DNA of 33,063 nucleotides from CAZQEZ01 sp964592475 (GCA_964592475.1 CAZQEZ010000040.1:1-33063); one strand, 5' to 3'. Positions 7,443 to 16,356 are shown, numbered from the stretch's first letter. Notes: a model not told the origin generated them from the letters alone. Program-made: numbers and translations.

Positions 7443-8249
7443 ATGAAAAAAATATTAATTATTCTCTTGTTGACCTGCTTTAGTTATGCAACTTATGCGC
7501 AAGTACAATGGCTTTCTGATTATGAGTTGGCAAAATCTGTAGCTAAAGAAAAAGATCAGTTAATATTGATGGACTTCTGGGCTATTTGGTGTGGTCCATG
7601 TAAAACAATGGAACGAGAATTATGGACCAGTCCGGAATTGAGTGATTTAACCAATAAAGTAGTACCCCTAAAGGTGAATGTAGATAACGAAAGGCAATTA
7701 GCTAGTTACTATAGAGCTACCACTATCCCTAAAATAATACTTATTACTGCTACAGGAGAAACAATATGGGAACAAACTGGCTATTCATCATCGCTTGCTA
7801 ACCGCTATATCGAAACCTTGAATCAAATTCCTAATGACCTGAATGGCATAAGCGAGCATTTGACAGAGACAGATGATTTTGATGACGATGTATATTATAC
7901 AATCGGTAAAAAGTTTCAGACTATTGGCTATGAAACCGGTGATAATTTAAATGATGTCTTTTTAAGTCAAAGCGATAATTATTTCAAAAAAGTGCGTAGG
8001 AAAAGTGAAAACGATCAATTAATTGCCATGGCTGAATTAGGTGAACTTATTAACGATGCCTATCGCGGCAAATATAAAAAAGTTGTAAAGAAAATGGATG
8101 ATATTGACGATATGGGGAACGAGCAAATTGCAGAGCAGAAAAACTTTCTGAAAGCATATTATTGCAAGCACCTGGGTGATAAAGATGGCTATGCAGAAGC
8201 TAAAGAAAAAATTAAAGACAACCAATTACTTTCTAGATTAGAGGAATAG
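7443..8249 (+). CDS. Secreted thioredoxin-fold protein
   Basis: The start is placed at ATG 7443, because MKKILIILLLTCFSYATYAQ is a clean signal peptide; the frame is open from 7377 but the extra residues look untranslated. The thioredoxin domain follows, with LMDFWAIWCGPCKTMERELW (CGPC at residues 50-53) and the cis-proline region ATTIPKIILI. The first half is thioredoxin-sized. The last 130 residues are helical and charged, possibly TPR-like, ending in a run of lysines and glutamates. It is probably a periplasmic disulfide reductase or isomerase; the partner is unknown. It is monocistronic, between two hairpins. Exact family placement (thioredoxin_7/DUF255-like or plain thioredoxin) is uncertain. 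Confidence 0.85.
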   Translation: MKKILIILLLTCFSYATYAQVQWLSDYELAKSVAKEKDQLILMDFWAIWCGPCKTMERELWTSPELSDLTNKVVPLKVNVDNERQLASYYRATTIPKIILITATGETIWEQTGYSSSLANRYIETLNQIPNDLNGISEHLTETDDFDDDVYYTIGKKFQTIGYETGDNLNDVFLSQSDNYFKKVRRKSENDQLIAMAELGELINDAYRGKYKKVVKKMDDIDDMGNEQIAEQKNFLKAYYCKHLGDKDGYAEAKEKIKDNQLLSRLEE

Positions 8250-8256
8250 CAATTTT

Positions 8257-8291
8257 AAGGCTATCTGTTAAAATCCTGGTAGCCTTTTTCT
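8257..8291 (+). terminator. Terminator after the thioredoxin gene
   Basis: AAGGCTATC (8257-8265) pairs with GGTAGCCTT (8279-8287), one G-T pair, followed by TTTC. It begins seven bases after the stop codon and reads as a standard factor-independent terminator. Confidence 0.65.
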
Positions 8292-8344
8292 TACCCTCCC
8301 ACTGCCACCTATTTTATTTGAAACACTTTTCCTTTACACCGAAC

Positions 8345-8352
8345 TAGCTTTG
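8345..8352 (+). promoter_or_regulatory. -7 element before the Gre-like gene
   Basis: TAGCTTTG is a full match to the Bacteroidota -7 consensus TAnnTTTG, 25 bases before the ATG. The nearest TTTG (8317-8320) is 24 bases upstream, longer than the usual 19-21, so the -33 part is unclear. Confidence 0.35.
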
Positions 8353-8377
8353 CTATTGCGTTATATAAATATTTAAC

Positions 8378-8833
8378 ATGCAAAAATTAAACGATAAAGT
8401 AAGACACTATTGCTTACAAAAAGTTGAAAACAGGCTTCTTGATTACAAAAAAGAATATAATGCACTAACAGATGCAGCAAATCAGGAAACTAAAAGTAGC
8501 ATGGGTGATAAATACGAAACCGGTAGATCCATGGCACAGCAAGAAGTAGATAAAATCGGGGCCCGAATTGCTGAAGCGAAGAAAATGAAAAATGTACTTC
8601 AAGGTATGCCAAAGAGCAACATAGCACAAATAGGGTCTGGAGCTTTAGTAAAAACAAATGTTGGTCTATTCTATATTGCCGTAAGTCTTGGTCAGGTGGT
8701 AATCGATCAGCAAAAAGTAATGGTTATTTCACCGGCAAGCCCCATGGCCCAAAAAATGACCAATAAACGAGAAGGAGACGTATTTGAAGTTAATGGTAGT
8801 AAAGTACAAATAGAACAGATCTTAAATAATTAA
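8378..8833 (+). CDS. GreA/GreB-like coiled-coil protein
   Basis: 151 residues. Residues 1-75 look like two antiparallel helices joined by a loop containing TKSSMGDKYETGRSMAQQE. Residues 83-151 look like the C-terminal FKBP-like domain of Gre factors (GSGALVKTNVGLFYIAVSLG, then ISPASPMAQKMTNKREGDVF). This is the architecture of transcript-cleavage factors that reach into the RNA polymerase secondary channel. The loop has acidic residues (D44, E47) in roughly the place where GreA has its tip acids. From memory, homologues in Bacteroidota are often labelled 3-oxoacyl-ACP synthase, which this sequence does not support. It has its own promoter element and a strong terminator. Whether it acts on RNA polymerase is inference. 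Confidence 0.7.
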   Translation: MQKLNDKVRHYCLQKVENRLLDYKKEYNALTDAANQETKSSMGDKYETGRSMAQQEVDKIGARIAEAKKMKNVLQGMPKSNIAQIGSGALVKTNVGLFYIAVSLGQVVIDQQKVMVISPASPMAQKMTNKREGDVFEVNGSKVQIEQILNN

Positions 8834-8865
8834 GGCGCTGAGTTTCGAAGCGGAATCATATTTTA

Positions 8866-8915
8866 TAAAAATGGCCGCTATCTACAACATCATTTGTAAA
8901 TAGCGGCCATTTCAT
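8866..8915. terminator. Strong bidirectional terminator
   Basis: AATGGCCGCTAT pairs with ATAGCGGCCATT, extended by TACAA/TTGTA, around a short loop. A-rich sequence before and T-rich sequence after make it work in both directions. It separates the Gre-like gene from the convergent response regulator, whose stop codon lies two bases beyond. Confidence 0.85.
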
Positions 8916-8916
8916 T

Positions 8917-9327
8917 TTAAAAATTGGTGGCTAATGCCTTTATTTCTTCCAAAGCATCCTCAGTAAGTGGCTTAGTGATAAATTTGATAACATAATCGTT
9001 GTCAATAATTTTATCAATGTCTCTTCTATTATCGGAGCTGGATAAAATAATTATTTTTGAATGACTCTTGATAGTATCCGGAAATTTCTCAAATTCATAA
9101 AGAAATACGAAACCATCTACAATAGGCATATTAATATCTAAAAATATGATCTCTGGAAGATTTTCCGGCTTATCGGCATTTTGTTCTAAATATTCCAGGG
9201 CACTTTTGCCTGAATTTTTTACAACTACCTCAGCTGAAAACTCGGTAATTTGAATAATTCGCTGACTGATAAAGTTATCTGTATCATTATCGTCAACTAG
9301 CATAACCAATCGATGTGCATTTTCCAT
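8917..9327 (-). CDS. Single-domain response regulator (CheY-like)
   Basis: From the ATG at 9327 (MENAHRLVMLVDDNDTDNFI) the product is 136 residues, all receiver domain. It has the acid pair D12/D13, the phospho-acceptor D64 in FLDINMP, the switch serine in ILSSSD (about 97) and K119 in FITKP. There is no output domain, so it should act by protein-protein contact after phosphorylation by a histidine kinase. The frame is open upstream to 9429, but the extra 34 residues are not receiver-like, which fixes the start. No kinase gene is adjacent; the only kinase trace in the window is a pseudogene near 19 kb. Its closest likeness is the Bacteroidota receivers with DDN-x-x-D-N-F-I, often encoded near PAS kinases. 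Confidence 0.88.
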   Translation of the reverse strand: MENAHRLVMLVDDNDTDNFISQRIIQITEFSAEVVVKNSGKSALEYLEQNADKPENLPEIIFLDINMPIVDGFVFLYEFEKFPDTIKSHSKIIILSSSDNRRDIDKIIDNDYVIKFITKPLTEDALEEIKALATNF

Positions 9328-9485
9328 TCTTAGCCAATCTATATTATAAATACAGCAACACGCAATTAAAATACTTACTTTAATTCGTGGCCTAATCTTT
9401 AATGTAAATATAACCAAATCAGTAATCATTTACCTACATCGAAAAACTGGAACAGGTAATAAATGAGCATAAATTAAAACAAACG

Positions 9486-9514
9486 AATAATAAAGTGTAA
9501 TAATAAAGTGTAAT
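9486..9514. repeat. 13-bp tandem duplication
   Basis: AATAATAAAGTGT occurs twice head to tail (9486-9498, 9499-9511) and a third copy begins (AAT). It lies in the 240-base spacer between the response regulator start and the transglycosylase stop. It was probably made by slippage; no function is seen. Confidence 0.6.
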
Positions 9515-9567
9515 AGCGCACAAAATTGGTCTAGTTTATGAATTAAAATTAACTTAAAAAGTACACA

Positions 9568-11478
9568 TCAATAAGTATTTTTATTCTTCAAAATCTTCAA
9601 GTTTTCACCCGATTGCAAGTTAAAATCCTCTTTTTCATTCCATTCCATAATTTCTTTGATAGTAACATCATATTGCCTGGCAATCTTATACATTGTATCA
9701 CCCGGGGCTACTTGATGGTTTATGTAAGTTTTTTCTTCATTTTGCTGTTTTTCCTCTATTTTGGCTACTACTGTAACCGGCTCTTGCTCAATTAAAAACA
9801 ACTGCTCACCCGGTTGAATAACTTTGTCATCATTAAAATTATTGATCATCTTTATATCGTTTATACTCATCTGGTACATGCGGGCAATGCTAAATATTGT
9901 TTCACCAGGTTTGACTAAATGCGTTGCTGGTTTTTCTTGTTGCTGATCAGGTTTAACTTTAGCCGGCTCTTTTTTAATCACCAACGTTTCTATATCTTCT
10001 TTCTCCACAATATCTTCCTGTTGATTAGACAGCGTTTCTGCAGCCTCTGGCTCAGGAAGCGTTGTGACGGGTTGCTTTTGCTGCATACTTTCGTTTTGCG
10101 CTGGTTTATTAGTAATTACTGGTTTTTCTATCTGCTGTTTTACTGATATTGCTCTTTGCTCAAGAGCTGGTTGTTGCGGCTCTGGCACCACCTCGTAGGC
10201 AATAGGTATTTGAGCAGGCCGTATAAACCTTAACCACAAAACACGGCCGGGTTTTAATTGCACGGTTTCATCAGAGCTTACCCTGTTTTTCTGTTTCAAT
10301 TTTTCTAACTTGATCGCATATTTTTGCGATATGCTCCACCAATCTTCTCCTGGCATTACCACGTGATAATGGGCTCGTGCTTTATTTCTCTTTTTTTGAA
10401 AATAATATACCTGCTCAGCCACTACTTGATGATTGCTGGAAATATCGTTGAATGCCAAAAAATTGCTGATAGAAACACCTCCAAGTCTACTCAATATGGT
10501 GGGTGTATCTTCTGCATTAGCTACCACACCTTTTTTGCCATTAATTTCTACAATAGATATTCCGGGGGTTTCCTGGGCTTCAATTATTGGAAATTTATCC
10601 TGTTCTTTAAAATTATACGCTATTTTCTGTTCGTTTTTCCTTGCCGGCCTTACAGCTGCCAATTGTTTATTGGGTCGTTTACCATCCATAGGGATAATTA
10701 CGGTGTAGGATTTGTCCAGGGGAATTGATCCACGTTTAAGCCACTTGTTGTATTCTTCAAGTTTGCTTTCGCTCAATTTAAATTCTTTGCCAATTTGGTT
10801 TAATGTTTTTCCGGCTCCGGCATCAAACTCATAAAGATGAAATTCGGGGTTGGGGCACAAATCAATATTATCACGCACTGCAATTAAATGAGCCAAAAAT
10901 GTTTTCAAGTACCAATGAGTGCTTTTGCCAAGTTCCATTACCCGATTGCCATAATGTTTTTGGTCTACATATCTGCGAGCACCTCCACGGCCGGTATTAT
11001 AAGCAAGCAAAGCATATAGCCAGTTGTCGTAATAGAAATTGTTACTCTTAAGATACCTGGCTGCACCGCGAGTAGCTGACACGATATTCATTCTTTCATC
11101 TACCTGCCGGTCTACCCGAAGCCCTACCTCGGTAGCAGCTTCTATTTTAAATTGCCAAAAACCCACCGCGTTGGAGCTTGAAACTGCATCAGGAATAAGG
11201 GCGCTCTCCTGAATAACTAAATACTTAAATTCGTCCGGCACATTTTCTTCTCTCAATATTCTTTCTATAATGGGAAAATAAAGCTTGGCTTTGGTTAATT
11301 TGATATTAAAATATTTAGGATAACGGCTCAGTTGCGCAGCTTGCTTTTCTATTTCATTGCGTAATGAATTGCTTAGCCTCAATTCCATGTTTCCAAATTG
11401 TAGCCTGGAAGGCACTTCCTGGCCTCGAGTAACCAAACCCGTTAGCAAAAGCGTTAAAATAATAAGCGTTTTTTTCAT
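9568..11478 (-). CDS. LysM-containing lytic transglycosylase (MltD-like)
   Basis: 636 residues. A signal peptide (MKKTLIILTLLLTGLVTRGQ) precedes an SLT domain (about 60-175) with catalytic glutamate E91 in LVIQESAL. The family motifs NAVGFWQF and LLAYNTGRGGARRY follow. Downstream are at least three LysM peptidoglycan-binding repeats (about 370-418, 519-563, 587-630; for example HLVKPGETIFSIARMYQMS). A weaker LysM-like stretch lies near 213-262. A Pro/Gln/Glu-rich linker lies at about 428-518. It cleaves the glycan chain with formation of 1,6-anhydro-muramic ends in the periplasm. It is the last gene of the run that starts with the subtilase, only three bases after the methyltransferase gene. 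The order SLT then LysM matches MltD. Confidence 0.92.
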   Translation of the reverse strand: MKKTLIILTLLLTGLVTRGQEVPSRLQFGNMELRLSNSLRNEIEKQAAQLSRYPKYFNIKLTKAKLYFPIIERILREENVPDEFKYLVIQESALIPDAVSSSNAVGFWQFKIEAATEVGLRVDRQVDERMNIVSATRGAARYLKSNNFYYDNWLYALLAYNTGRGGARRYVDQKHYGNRVMELGKSTHWYLKTFLAHLIAVRDNIDLCPNPEFHLYEFDAGAGKTLNQIGKEFKLSESKLEEYNKWLKRGSIPLDKSYTVIIPMDGKRPNKQLAAVRPARKNEQKIAYNFKEQDKFPIIEAQETPGISIVEINGKKGVVANAEDTPTILSRLGGVSISNFLAFNDISSNHQVVAEQVYYFQKKRNKARAHYHVVMPGEDWWSISQKYAIKLEKLKQKNRVSSDETVQLKPGRVLWLRFIRPAQIPIAYEVVPEPQQPALEQRAISVKQQIEKPVITNKPAQNESMQQKQPVTTLPEPEAAETLSNQQEDIVEKEDIETLVIKKEPAKVKPDQQQEKPATHLVKPGETIFSIARMYQMSINDIKMINNFNDDKVIQPGEQLFLIEQEPVTVVAKIEEKQQNEEKTYINHQVAPGDTMYKIARQYDVTIKEIMEWNEKEDFNLQSGENLKILKNKNTY

Positions 11479-11481
11479 TGG

Positions 11482-12126
11482 TTATAATTTTCTTATCAGC
11501 ATCAAACCATCCCTTATTGGGAGTAATATATTTTCTACCCGGCTATCTTCTTGTATTTTTTGATTAAAATCAGCTAACCCTAGCGTGGTTTTATCGTTGA
11601 ATTCTTCCTGATCCAATACTTTGCCGCTCCACAATACATTGTCAATTAATATTAATCCACCAGACTTTATTTTGTCTATTACCATGTCGTAATAGGTAAT
11701 GTAGTTTTGCTTATCGGCATCAATAAATATCAAATCAAATGTATATTGAAGCGTTGGGATAACCTGCAATGCATCCTGATTGATAAATTCTATTTTATTA
11801 GAAAGGTCGGCTTCTTTGATATGATGCTCGATCATTTCTGCCAACTCTTCATTATCGTCTATCGTAATTATCTTGCCATTATTGGCTACACCTTCAGCCA
11901 GGCAAATAGCAGAATAAGCAGTATATGTGCCAATTTCTAAAACATAGCGGGGATTGGTAATTTTTGAAAACATACTAAGCAGCCGACCTTGATAATGACC
12001 ACTTAGCATGCGAGGTCTTATTACTTTAAGGTACGTTTGACGTGAAATCTCTCTGAGCAGCGGAGATTCTGGTGATGTGTGTTTTTCCAGGTATTGTTGT
12101 AACTCGTGATCAATTAATTCCTGCAT
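11482..12126 (-). CDS. SAM-dependent O-methyltransferase (family 3, COMT-like)
   Basis: 214 residues, the full length of the small class of cation-dependent O-methyltransferases. The SAM-binding motif is VLEIGTYTAYSAICLAEG (about 63-80). An acidic residue follows the next strand (ITIDDNEEL), and the metal/substrate motif LIFIDADKQNYITYYD precedes LILIDNVLWSGKV. Members methylate catechol-type hydroxyls, but the substrate here cannot be read from sequence. It lies between the M16 peptidase (14 bases upstream) and the transglycosylase (3 bases downstream), so it is an operon member. The link to its envelope-related neighbours is not explained by the known family chemistry. Confidence 0.9.
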   Translation of the reverse strand: MQELIDHELQQYLEKHTSPESPLLREISRQTYLKVIRPRMLSGHYQGRLLSMFSKITNPRYVLEIGTYTAYSAICLAEGVANNGKIITIDDNEELAEMIEHHIKEADLSNKIEFINQDALQVIPTLQYTFDLIFIDADKQNYITYYDMVIDKIKSGGLILIDNVLWSGKVLDQEEFNDKTTLGLADFNQKIQEDSRVENILLPIRDGLMLIRKL

Positions 12127-12140
12127 TACCGCGGCTTTTT

Positions 12141-13373
12141 TTAATTAGGAACGAATGTTAAATAACTTAAATTATCTTCATCAAACATTTCATTAGCAGC
12201 AGCAAGTAAATCTTCTGCGGCAATATTTCTTATTTTGCTGTAAATATCTTCCAGCGAAGGAATAGTTTGCAAGTCAAGCAAACTTTTGCCGAGCATAAGC
12301 ATCAGGCTGGTATTGTTTTCCTCAGCCATTGCCAGTTGACCCATAAGTTGCTCCTTAGCTCTTTGCAATTGTAACACACCGAGCTTTTGTTCTTTCAGCT
12401 TTCGCATCTCTCGCGTTACTATTTTTATACTTCTGTTCAGCTGTTTCGGCTCTGTGCCAAAAAATATTGCAAATAGACCAGTATCGAGATAAGCGCTATA
12501 ATTAGCATCTACAGAGTATACAAAGCCATATTTTTCACGCAAAGCCATGTTTAAGCGTGAGTTTAAACCGGGGCCTCCTAAAATATTGATGAGCATAAAA
12601 AAATCGTATCGTTGCGGATGATTGATAGGATAAGCGGTACGCCCTATGGCACATTGAGATTGAGTGAGTGGTCTGCTTATTTGCTGTGCCTTTGGATGAT
12701 AATTATTGAAAATATCGCGTTGTTTATCCGTGGAAAACCGAGGTATTTCTTCCAGGTATTTTCGTGCCACCTTTTCCACCTTTTTCTCATCCAAATTGCC
12801 TACACACGAAAATACAATTTTACCGGCATCCAGGTTTTCATTCAGAAAATTCCGGAAATCTTGTCTTTCGAATGAATTAATAGTCTCATTGGTACCCAGT
12901 ATATTACTTCCTAAAGAATGATTGCCAAAAACCACATTGTCAAACTCATCTTGAATGGCATCTTCGGGGCTATCGTAATACATAGCCATTTCTTCCAGTA
13001 TTACTTTACGTTCCTTATCAATCTGCTTTTCAGGAAATATCGAATCGAACGTAATGTCTTTTAGCAACTCCAAGGCACTTTCAAAATAGGTATTGAGCAC
13101 AGATGCATAAAAGCAAATTTTTTCCTTACTGGTATAAGCGTTCAACTCGCCCCCTACTGATTCTAGTCGATTAATTATATGATAAGCTTTTCGTTTTTTG
13201 GTACCCTTAAAAGCCATATGCTCCCAAAAATGAGCCAACCCTAATTGCTCGGGATTTTCGTCGCGACTACCTATATCAAGTATAAAGCCGCAATGTACAA
13301 TTTTCGTGGTAGGTACTTTTTTATAAACTATTCTTATGCCATTAGACAAGGTCCATAAGCTTACATCTTCCAT
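12141..13373 (-). CDS. M16-family zinc metallopeptidase
   Basis: 410 residues with both halves of the M16B fold. The inverted zinc motif HFWEH (residues 48-52, in LAHFWEHMAFKGT) carries both histidines and the catalytic glutamate. The third ligand is in ERKVILEEM (about 127-128), the expected roughly 76 residues on. The C-terminal half has the companion-domain signature GGPGLNSRLNMALREKYGFV followed by VDANYSAY. This is the layout of processing-peptidase-like PqqL/YmxG proteins with one active domain and one inactive one. There is no signal peptide, so it is probably cytoplasmic, degrading or trimming peptides. It sits 12 bases after the subtilase gene in the same run. The substrate is unknown. 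Confidence 0.93.
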   Translation of the reverse strand: MEDVSLWTLSNGIRIVYKKVPTTKIVHCGFILDIGSRDENPEQLGLAHFWEHMAFKGTKKRKAYHIINRLESVGGELNAYTSKEKICFYASVLNTYFESALELLKDITFDSIFPEKQIDKERKVILEEMAMYYDSPEDAIQDEFDNVVFGNHSLGSNILGTNETINSFERQDFRNFLNENLDAGKIVFSCVGNLDEKKVEKVARKYLEEIPRFSTDKQRDIFNNYHPKAQQISRPLTQSQCAIGRTAYPINHPQRYDFFMLINILGGPGLNSRLNMALREKYGFVYSVDANYSAYLDTGLFAIFFGTEPKQLNRSIKIVTREMRKLKEQKLGVLQLQRAKEQLMGQLAMAEENNTSLMLMLGKSLLDLQTIPSLEDIYSKIRNIAAEDLLAAANEMFDEDNLSYLTFVPN

Positions 13374-13385
13374 CTTATTTTCTTA

Positions 13386-14924
13386 TTACTGCTGCGGCCA
13401 AATTATTTCCCAAATATTTTCACCATCGGTTACGGTACTTTGCTGTGCCTTGGCGATATTTTTTATATGAAAAAAACTTTTTTCCTCTTCCCTTTGCAAA
13501 AGCTGCTGTCCTTTTACCCAAAGGTCTGATGTTTTGTGAAAAACAACCAATTTATCACGCTCATGTTGTAAATCCACATATCTTTTTGAGGCTTTAATTG
13601 TAATTACTTTGGCTTCTGCTACTGTATCATTATGTAAGTAATTCATTATCCCGTTAGCATCGGGTATACCAAAGCCAAGGTAATTGTTGGGCATGGCTTG
13701 CAAATGAGATGACTTTTTGATCAAGTCAATAATTTGATAATTACTCAAAGTGTCACTTTGCTGTAGAATGCATGCTGCTAACCCAGTAATGACCGGCGCT
13801 GAAAAAGAAGTGCCAAATAACGAATAGCAGGCAACATCCGGCTTTAAGTAGGGAAGAAACTTTGGACCTAGCGCACTATAGCCAGCTTTCATACCCCAGC
13901 TATCCGTAGCCCCTACTGCCAAAACACCTGCTGCATCGGCCGGTGTAGACACTACTTGCCAGGAGGCAACATTGCCTTCATTACCAGCTGACACGATAAT
14001 GAGCATCCCCTTCTCATCGGCCGCTATTTGTGCTGCCTTAGCCACTGTGCTGGTATGGCCATCCATTTGAGTTACCTGGTAATTTTCTTCCGGATCATCA
14101 AAATCTATTGAATAGCCCAAACTTGAATTGATGATTCTAACCCCTAAACTATCCATCCATTCAAGAGCCGCCACCCAATAGTCTTCTTCTTCTCTAAACT
14201 CATTTCTACCATGATCTGTACGGGCAAGATAAAATGTAGCATCAGTGGCTAAACCATACTGTATGTCATCAATACTGTCATAGCCAGCAATATTGGTCCA
14301 TACACTAGTACCATGCCAGTCGATGCTTGATTCGGCATTTTTAAAGAAGTCTTCTTTGGCAGGATTGACAAAATCTCTTGCCTGCAAAAACTGGTTACTA
14401 TCAAAAACATGTTGTAACAATTTATTTTTAGGAGCATCCAAAAATCCCCCATCAATAATACCTATTGCAATTCCACTACCATTAAGACCGGCCTGGGTTA
14501 CTGCATCGGCATTTATTTGCTGCAAAGCAAAATCATAGGTAAGTGTGGAAGAATCCATAAGGGAAGCAATAGTTCCACCATAATTTTTCCTGATTAGTTT
14601 AATTTTACTAACAAATGACAATGATTGCAATATTTCTTTTTCATGATATGCTAACCTGGCAGTAACGGCATTAAGCCATTTACTGGTGGTGGTTGGTTCT
14701 ATGTTCAATTGCTTGAGGCTATCTAAATAGGGTTTGAAAACAGGCACATCACTCATTTGTAATAATGGTAAATTCAGTAGCTTTCTGTTCTCGATTGTTT
14801 CTGTTGAAACATTTGAAATTGTTGGCAATTGAGTACCTTTGTCAGTAAAATATATCCAATATTTTGCTCCGTGGCTATTAAGTGCCACCATTAGGAGTAA
14901 AAAGGTAATCGTGTATTTTTTCAT
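13386..14924 (-). CDS. Secreted S8 subtilisin-like serine protease
   Basis: 512 residues. A signal peptide (MKKYTITFLLLMVALNSHGA) and a propeptide-like region precede the S8 domain. All catalytic residues are visible: D158 in IAIGIIDGGF, H204 in DWHGTSV, N315 in VSAGNEG and S373 in GTSFSAP. After the catalytic domain only about 80 residues remain. They form a small beta-rich tail, not the usual 70-80-residue type IX sorting domain with its Gly-rich motifs, so export may stop in the periplasm. First gene of a four-gene run with M16 peptidase, methyltransferase and transglycosylase; a promoter matching the Bacteroidota consensus lies just upstream. It is divergent from the aminopeptidase P gene. 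Confidence 0.93.
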   Translation of the reverse strand: MKKYTITFLLLMVALNSHGAKYWIYFTDKGTQLPTISNVSTETIENRKLLNLPLLQMSDVPVFKPYLDSLKQLNIEPTTTSKWLNAVTARLAYHEKEILQSLSFVSKIKLIRKNYGGTIASLMDSSTLTYDFALQQINADAVTQAGLNGSGIAIGIIDGGFLDAPKNKLLQHVFDSNQFLQARDFVNPAKEDFFKNAESSIDWHGTSVWTNIAGYDSIDDIQYGLATDATFYLARTDHGRNEFREEEDYWVAALEWMDSLGVRIINSSLGYSIDFDDPEENYQVTQMDGHTSTVAKAAQIAADEKGMLIIVSAGNEGNVASWQVVSTPADAAGVLAVGATDSWGMKAGYSALGPKFLPYLKPDVACYSLFGTSFSAPVITGLAACILQQSDTLSNYQIIDLIKKSSHLQAMPNNYLGFGIPDANGIMNYLHNDTVAEAKVITIKASKRYVDLQHERDKLVVFHKTSDLWVKGQQLLQREEEKSFFHIKNIAKAQQSTVTDGENIWEIIWPQQ

Positions 14925-14943
14925 GAATATATTAGTAAAGCGG

Positions 14944-14976
14944 CAAAATTAATTATTAACCTGGAATAAGCCGCAA
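14944..14976 (-). promoter_or_regulatory. Promoter of the subtilase-led gene run
   Basis: On the minus strand TAATTTTG (14951-14944) matches TAnnTTTG exactly. A TTG lies at 14976-14974, 22 bases upstream, slightly longer than usual. The predicted start is about 12 bases before the ATG. No comparable element was noticed before the three downstream genes, which supports one transcript. Confidence 0.4.
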
Positions 14977-15044
14977 GTTTAGCAATTTGAAAGAAAATAG
15001 GAACGCAAGACGGCAATTCATTTTTGTAACTCAAAATATTAATT

Positions 15045-16340
15045 ATGAGATATTTACCCATAGGAAAAGAACTATTTGAGCTAAATAGAGCACAATTTAA
15101 AAAACAACTGAAGCCCAACTCACTGGCAGTATTTAATGCCAACGATATAATGCCCACCAATGCCGATGGCACTATGCCTTTTAGGCAAAACAACGATATA
15201 TTTTATTTATCTGGTATTGATCAGGAAGAAAGTATTTTGGTTATTTTTCCTGACTTTGTAAATGAAGAGCATCGGGAAATATTATTTTTAAGGGAAACCA
15301 ATGAAGAAATTGCCATATGGGAAGGGCACAAATATACTAAAGAGGAAGCAACTGAAACCTCTGGAATCCAAACTGTGATGTGGCTTGATCAATTTAAACA
15401 AGTATTTAACATGCTAATGGCAGAGGCATCCAATGTTTATTTAAATACCAATGAGCATTTGCGCGCCGATGTACAGGTAGAAACCAGGGATGCTCGCTTT
15501 ATCAAATGGTGTAAAGAACATTACCCTTTACACCACTTTGAAAGAGTGTCACCTGTGATGCACCATCTGCGAGCTGTAAAATCAAAAAGAGAAATAGAGC
15601 TCATTAATAGTGCCTGCGACATAACCGAAAAAGGCTTCAGGCGTATATTGCAATTTGTAAAACCAGGGGTAATGGAGTACGAAATTGAAGCGGAATATGC
15701 ACACGAATTTTTATATAATCGCTCTCGCGGTTTTGCTTACACGCCTATAGTAGCTTCCGGCTATAATGCTTGTGTATTGCATTATATTGATAATAGCATG
15801 CAATGCCAGGATGGTGACTTGCTACTGATGGATGTAGGTGCCGAATATGCCAATTATAACAGTGACTTGTCACGTACAATTCCCGTGAATGGTAAGTTTA
15901 GCAAAAGACAGCGAGATGTTTACCAGGCAGTATTGCGCGTGCAGCGAGAAGCATTTAAATTGCTAACTCCAGGCAATACGATAAAGGAATACCACGAGGA
16001 GGTGGGTAGAATAATGGAAAATGAGTTGATAAGCTTAGGTTTGCTCGATAAGACGGATGTAAAAAATCAAAACTCGAAGGCCCCGTTATATAAAAAATAT
16101 TTTATGCACGGCACTTCTCATCACTTGGGTTTAGATGTGCATGATGTGGCCAACTTACACCGAAAATTTGAGCCGGGAATGGTTTTTACCGTAGAGCCCG
16201 GCATTTATATCAGAGATGAAAGTATTGGTATACGGCTAGAAAATAATGTAGTAGTACAAGACAATGGTTATGTAGATTTAATGGCCAGCATACCGATAGA
16301 AGCAGACGAAATAGAAGAATTAATGACTGCAAATAAATAA
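15045..16340 (+). CDS. Xaa-Pro aminopeptidase (M24B, aminopeptidase P)
   Basis: 431 residues. The N-terminal creatinase-like AMP_N domain (about 1-140) contains FRQNNDIFYLSGIDQEES. The pita-bread catalytic domain carries all five metal ligands: D263 in LLMDVGAEY, D274 in SDLSRTIP, H359 in MHGTSHHLGLDVHD, E384 in TVEPGIY and E399 in IRLENNV. It removes N-terminal residues that precede proline, using a dinuclear manganese or zinc site in the cytoplasm. Length and motifs match aminopeptidase P rather than methionine aminopeptidase or prolidase. It is a single-gene unit, divergent from the protease run and closed by a strong hairpin. Together with its neighbours it makes a local concentration of peptidases. 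Confidence 0.95.
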   Translation: MRYLPIGKELFELNRAQFKKQLKPNSLAVFNANDIMPTNADGTMPFRQNNDIFYLSGIDQEESILVIFPDFVNEEHREILFLRETNEEIAIWEGHKYTKEEATETSGIQTVMWLDQFKQVFNMLMAEASNVYLNTNEHLRADVQVETRDARFIKWCKEHYPLHHFERVSPVMHHLRAVKSKREIELINSACDITEKGFRRILQFVKPGVMEYEIEAEYAHEFLYNRSRGFAYTPIVASGYNACVLHYIDNSMQCQDGDLLLMDVGAEYANYNSDLSRTIPVNGKFSKRQRDVYQAVLRVQREAFKLLTPGNTIKEYHEEVGRIMENELISLGLLDKTDVKNQNSKAPLYKKYFMHGTSHHLGLDVHDVANLHRKFEPGMVFTVEPGIYIRDESIGIRLENNVVVQDNGYVDLMASIPIEADEIEELMTANK

Positions 16341-16356
16341 CAAAAAGTGGAAAATA

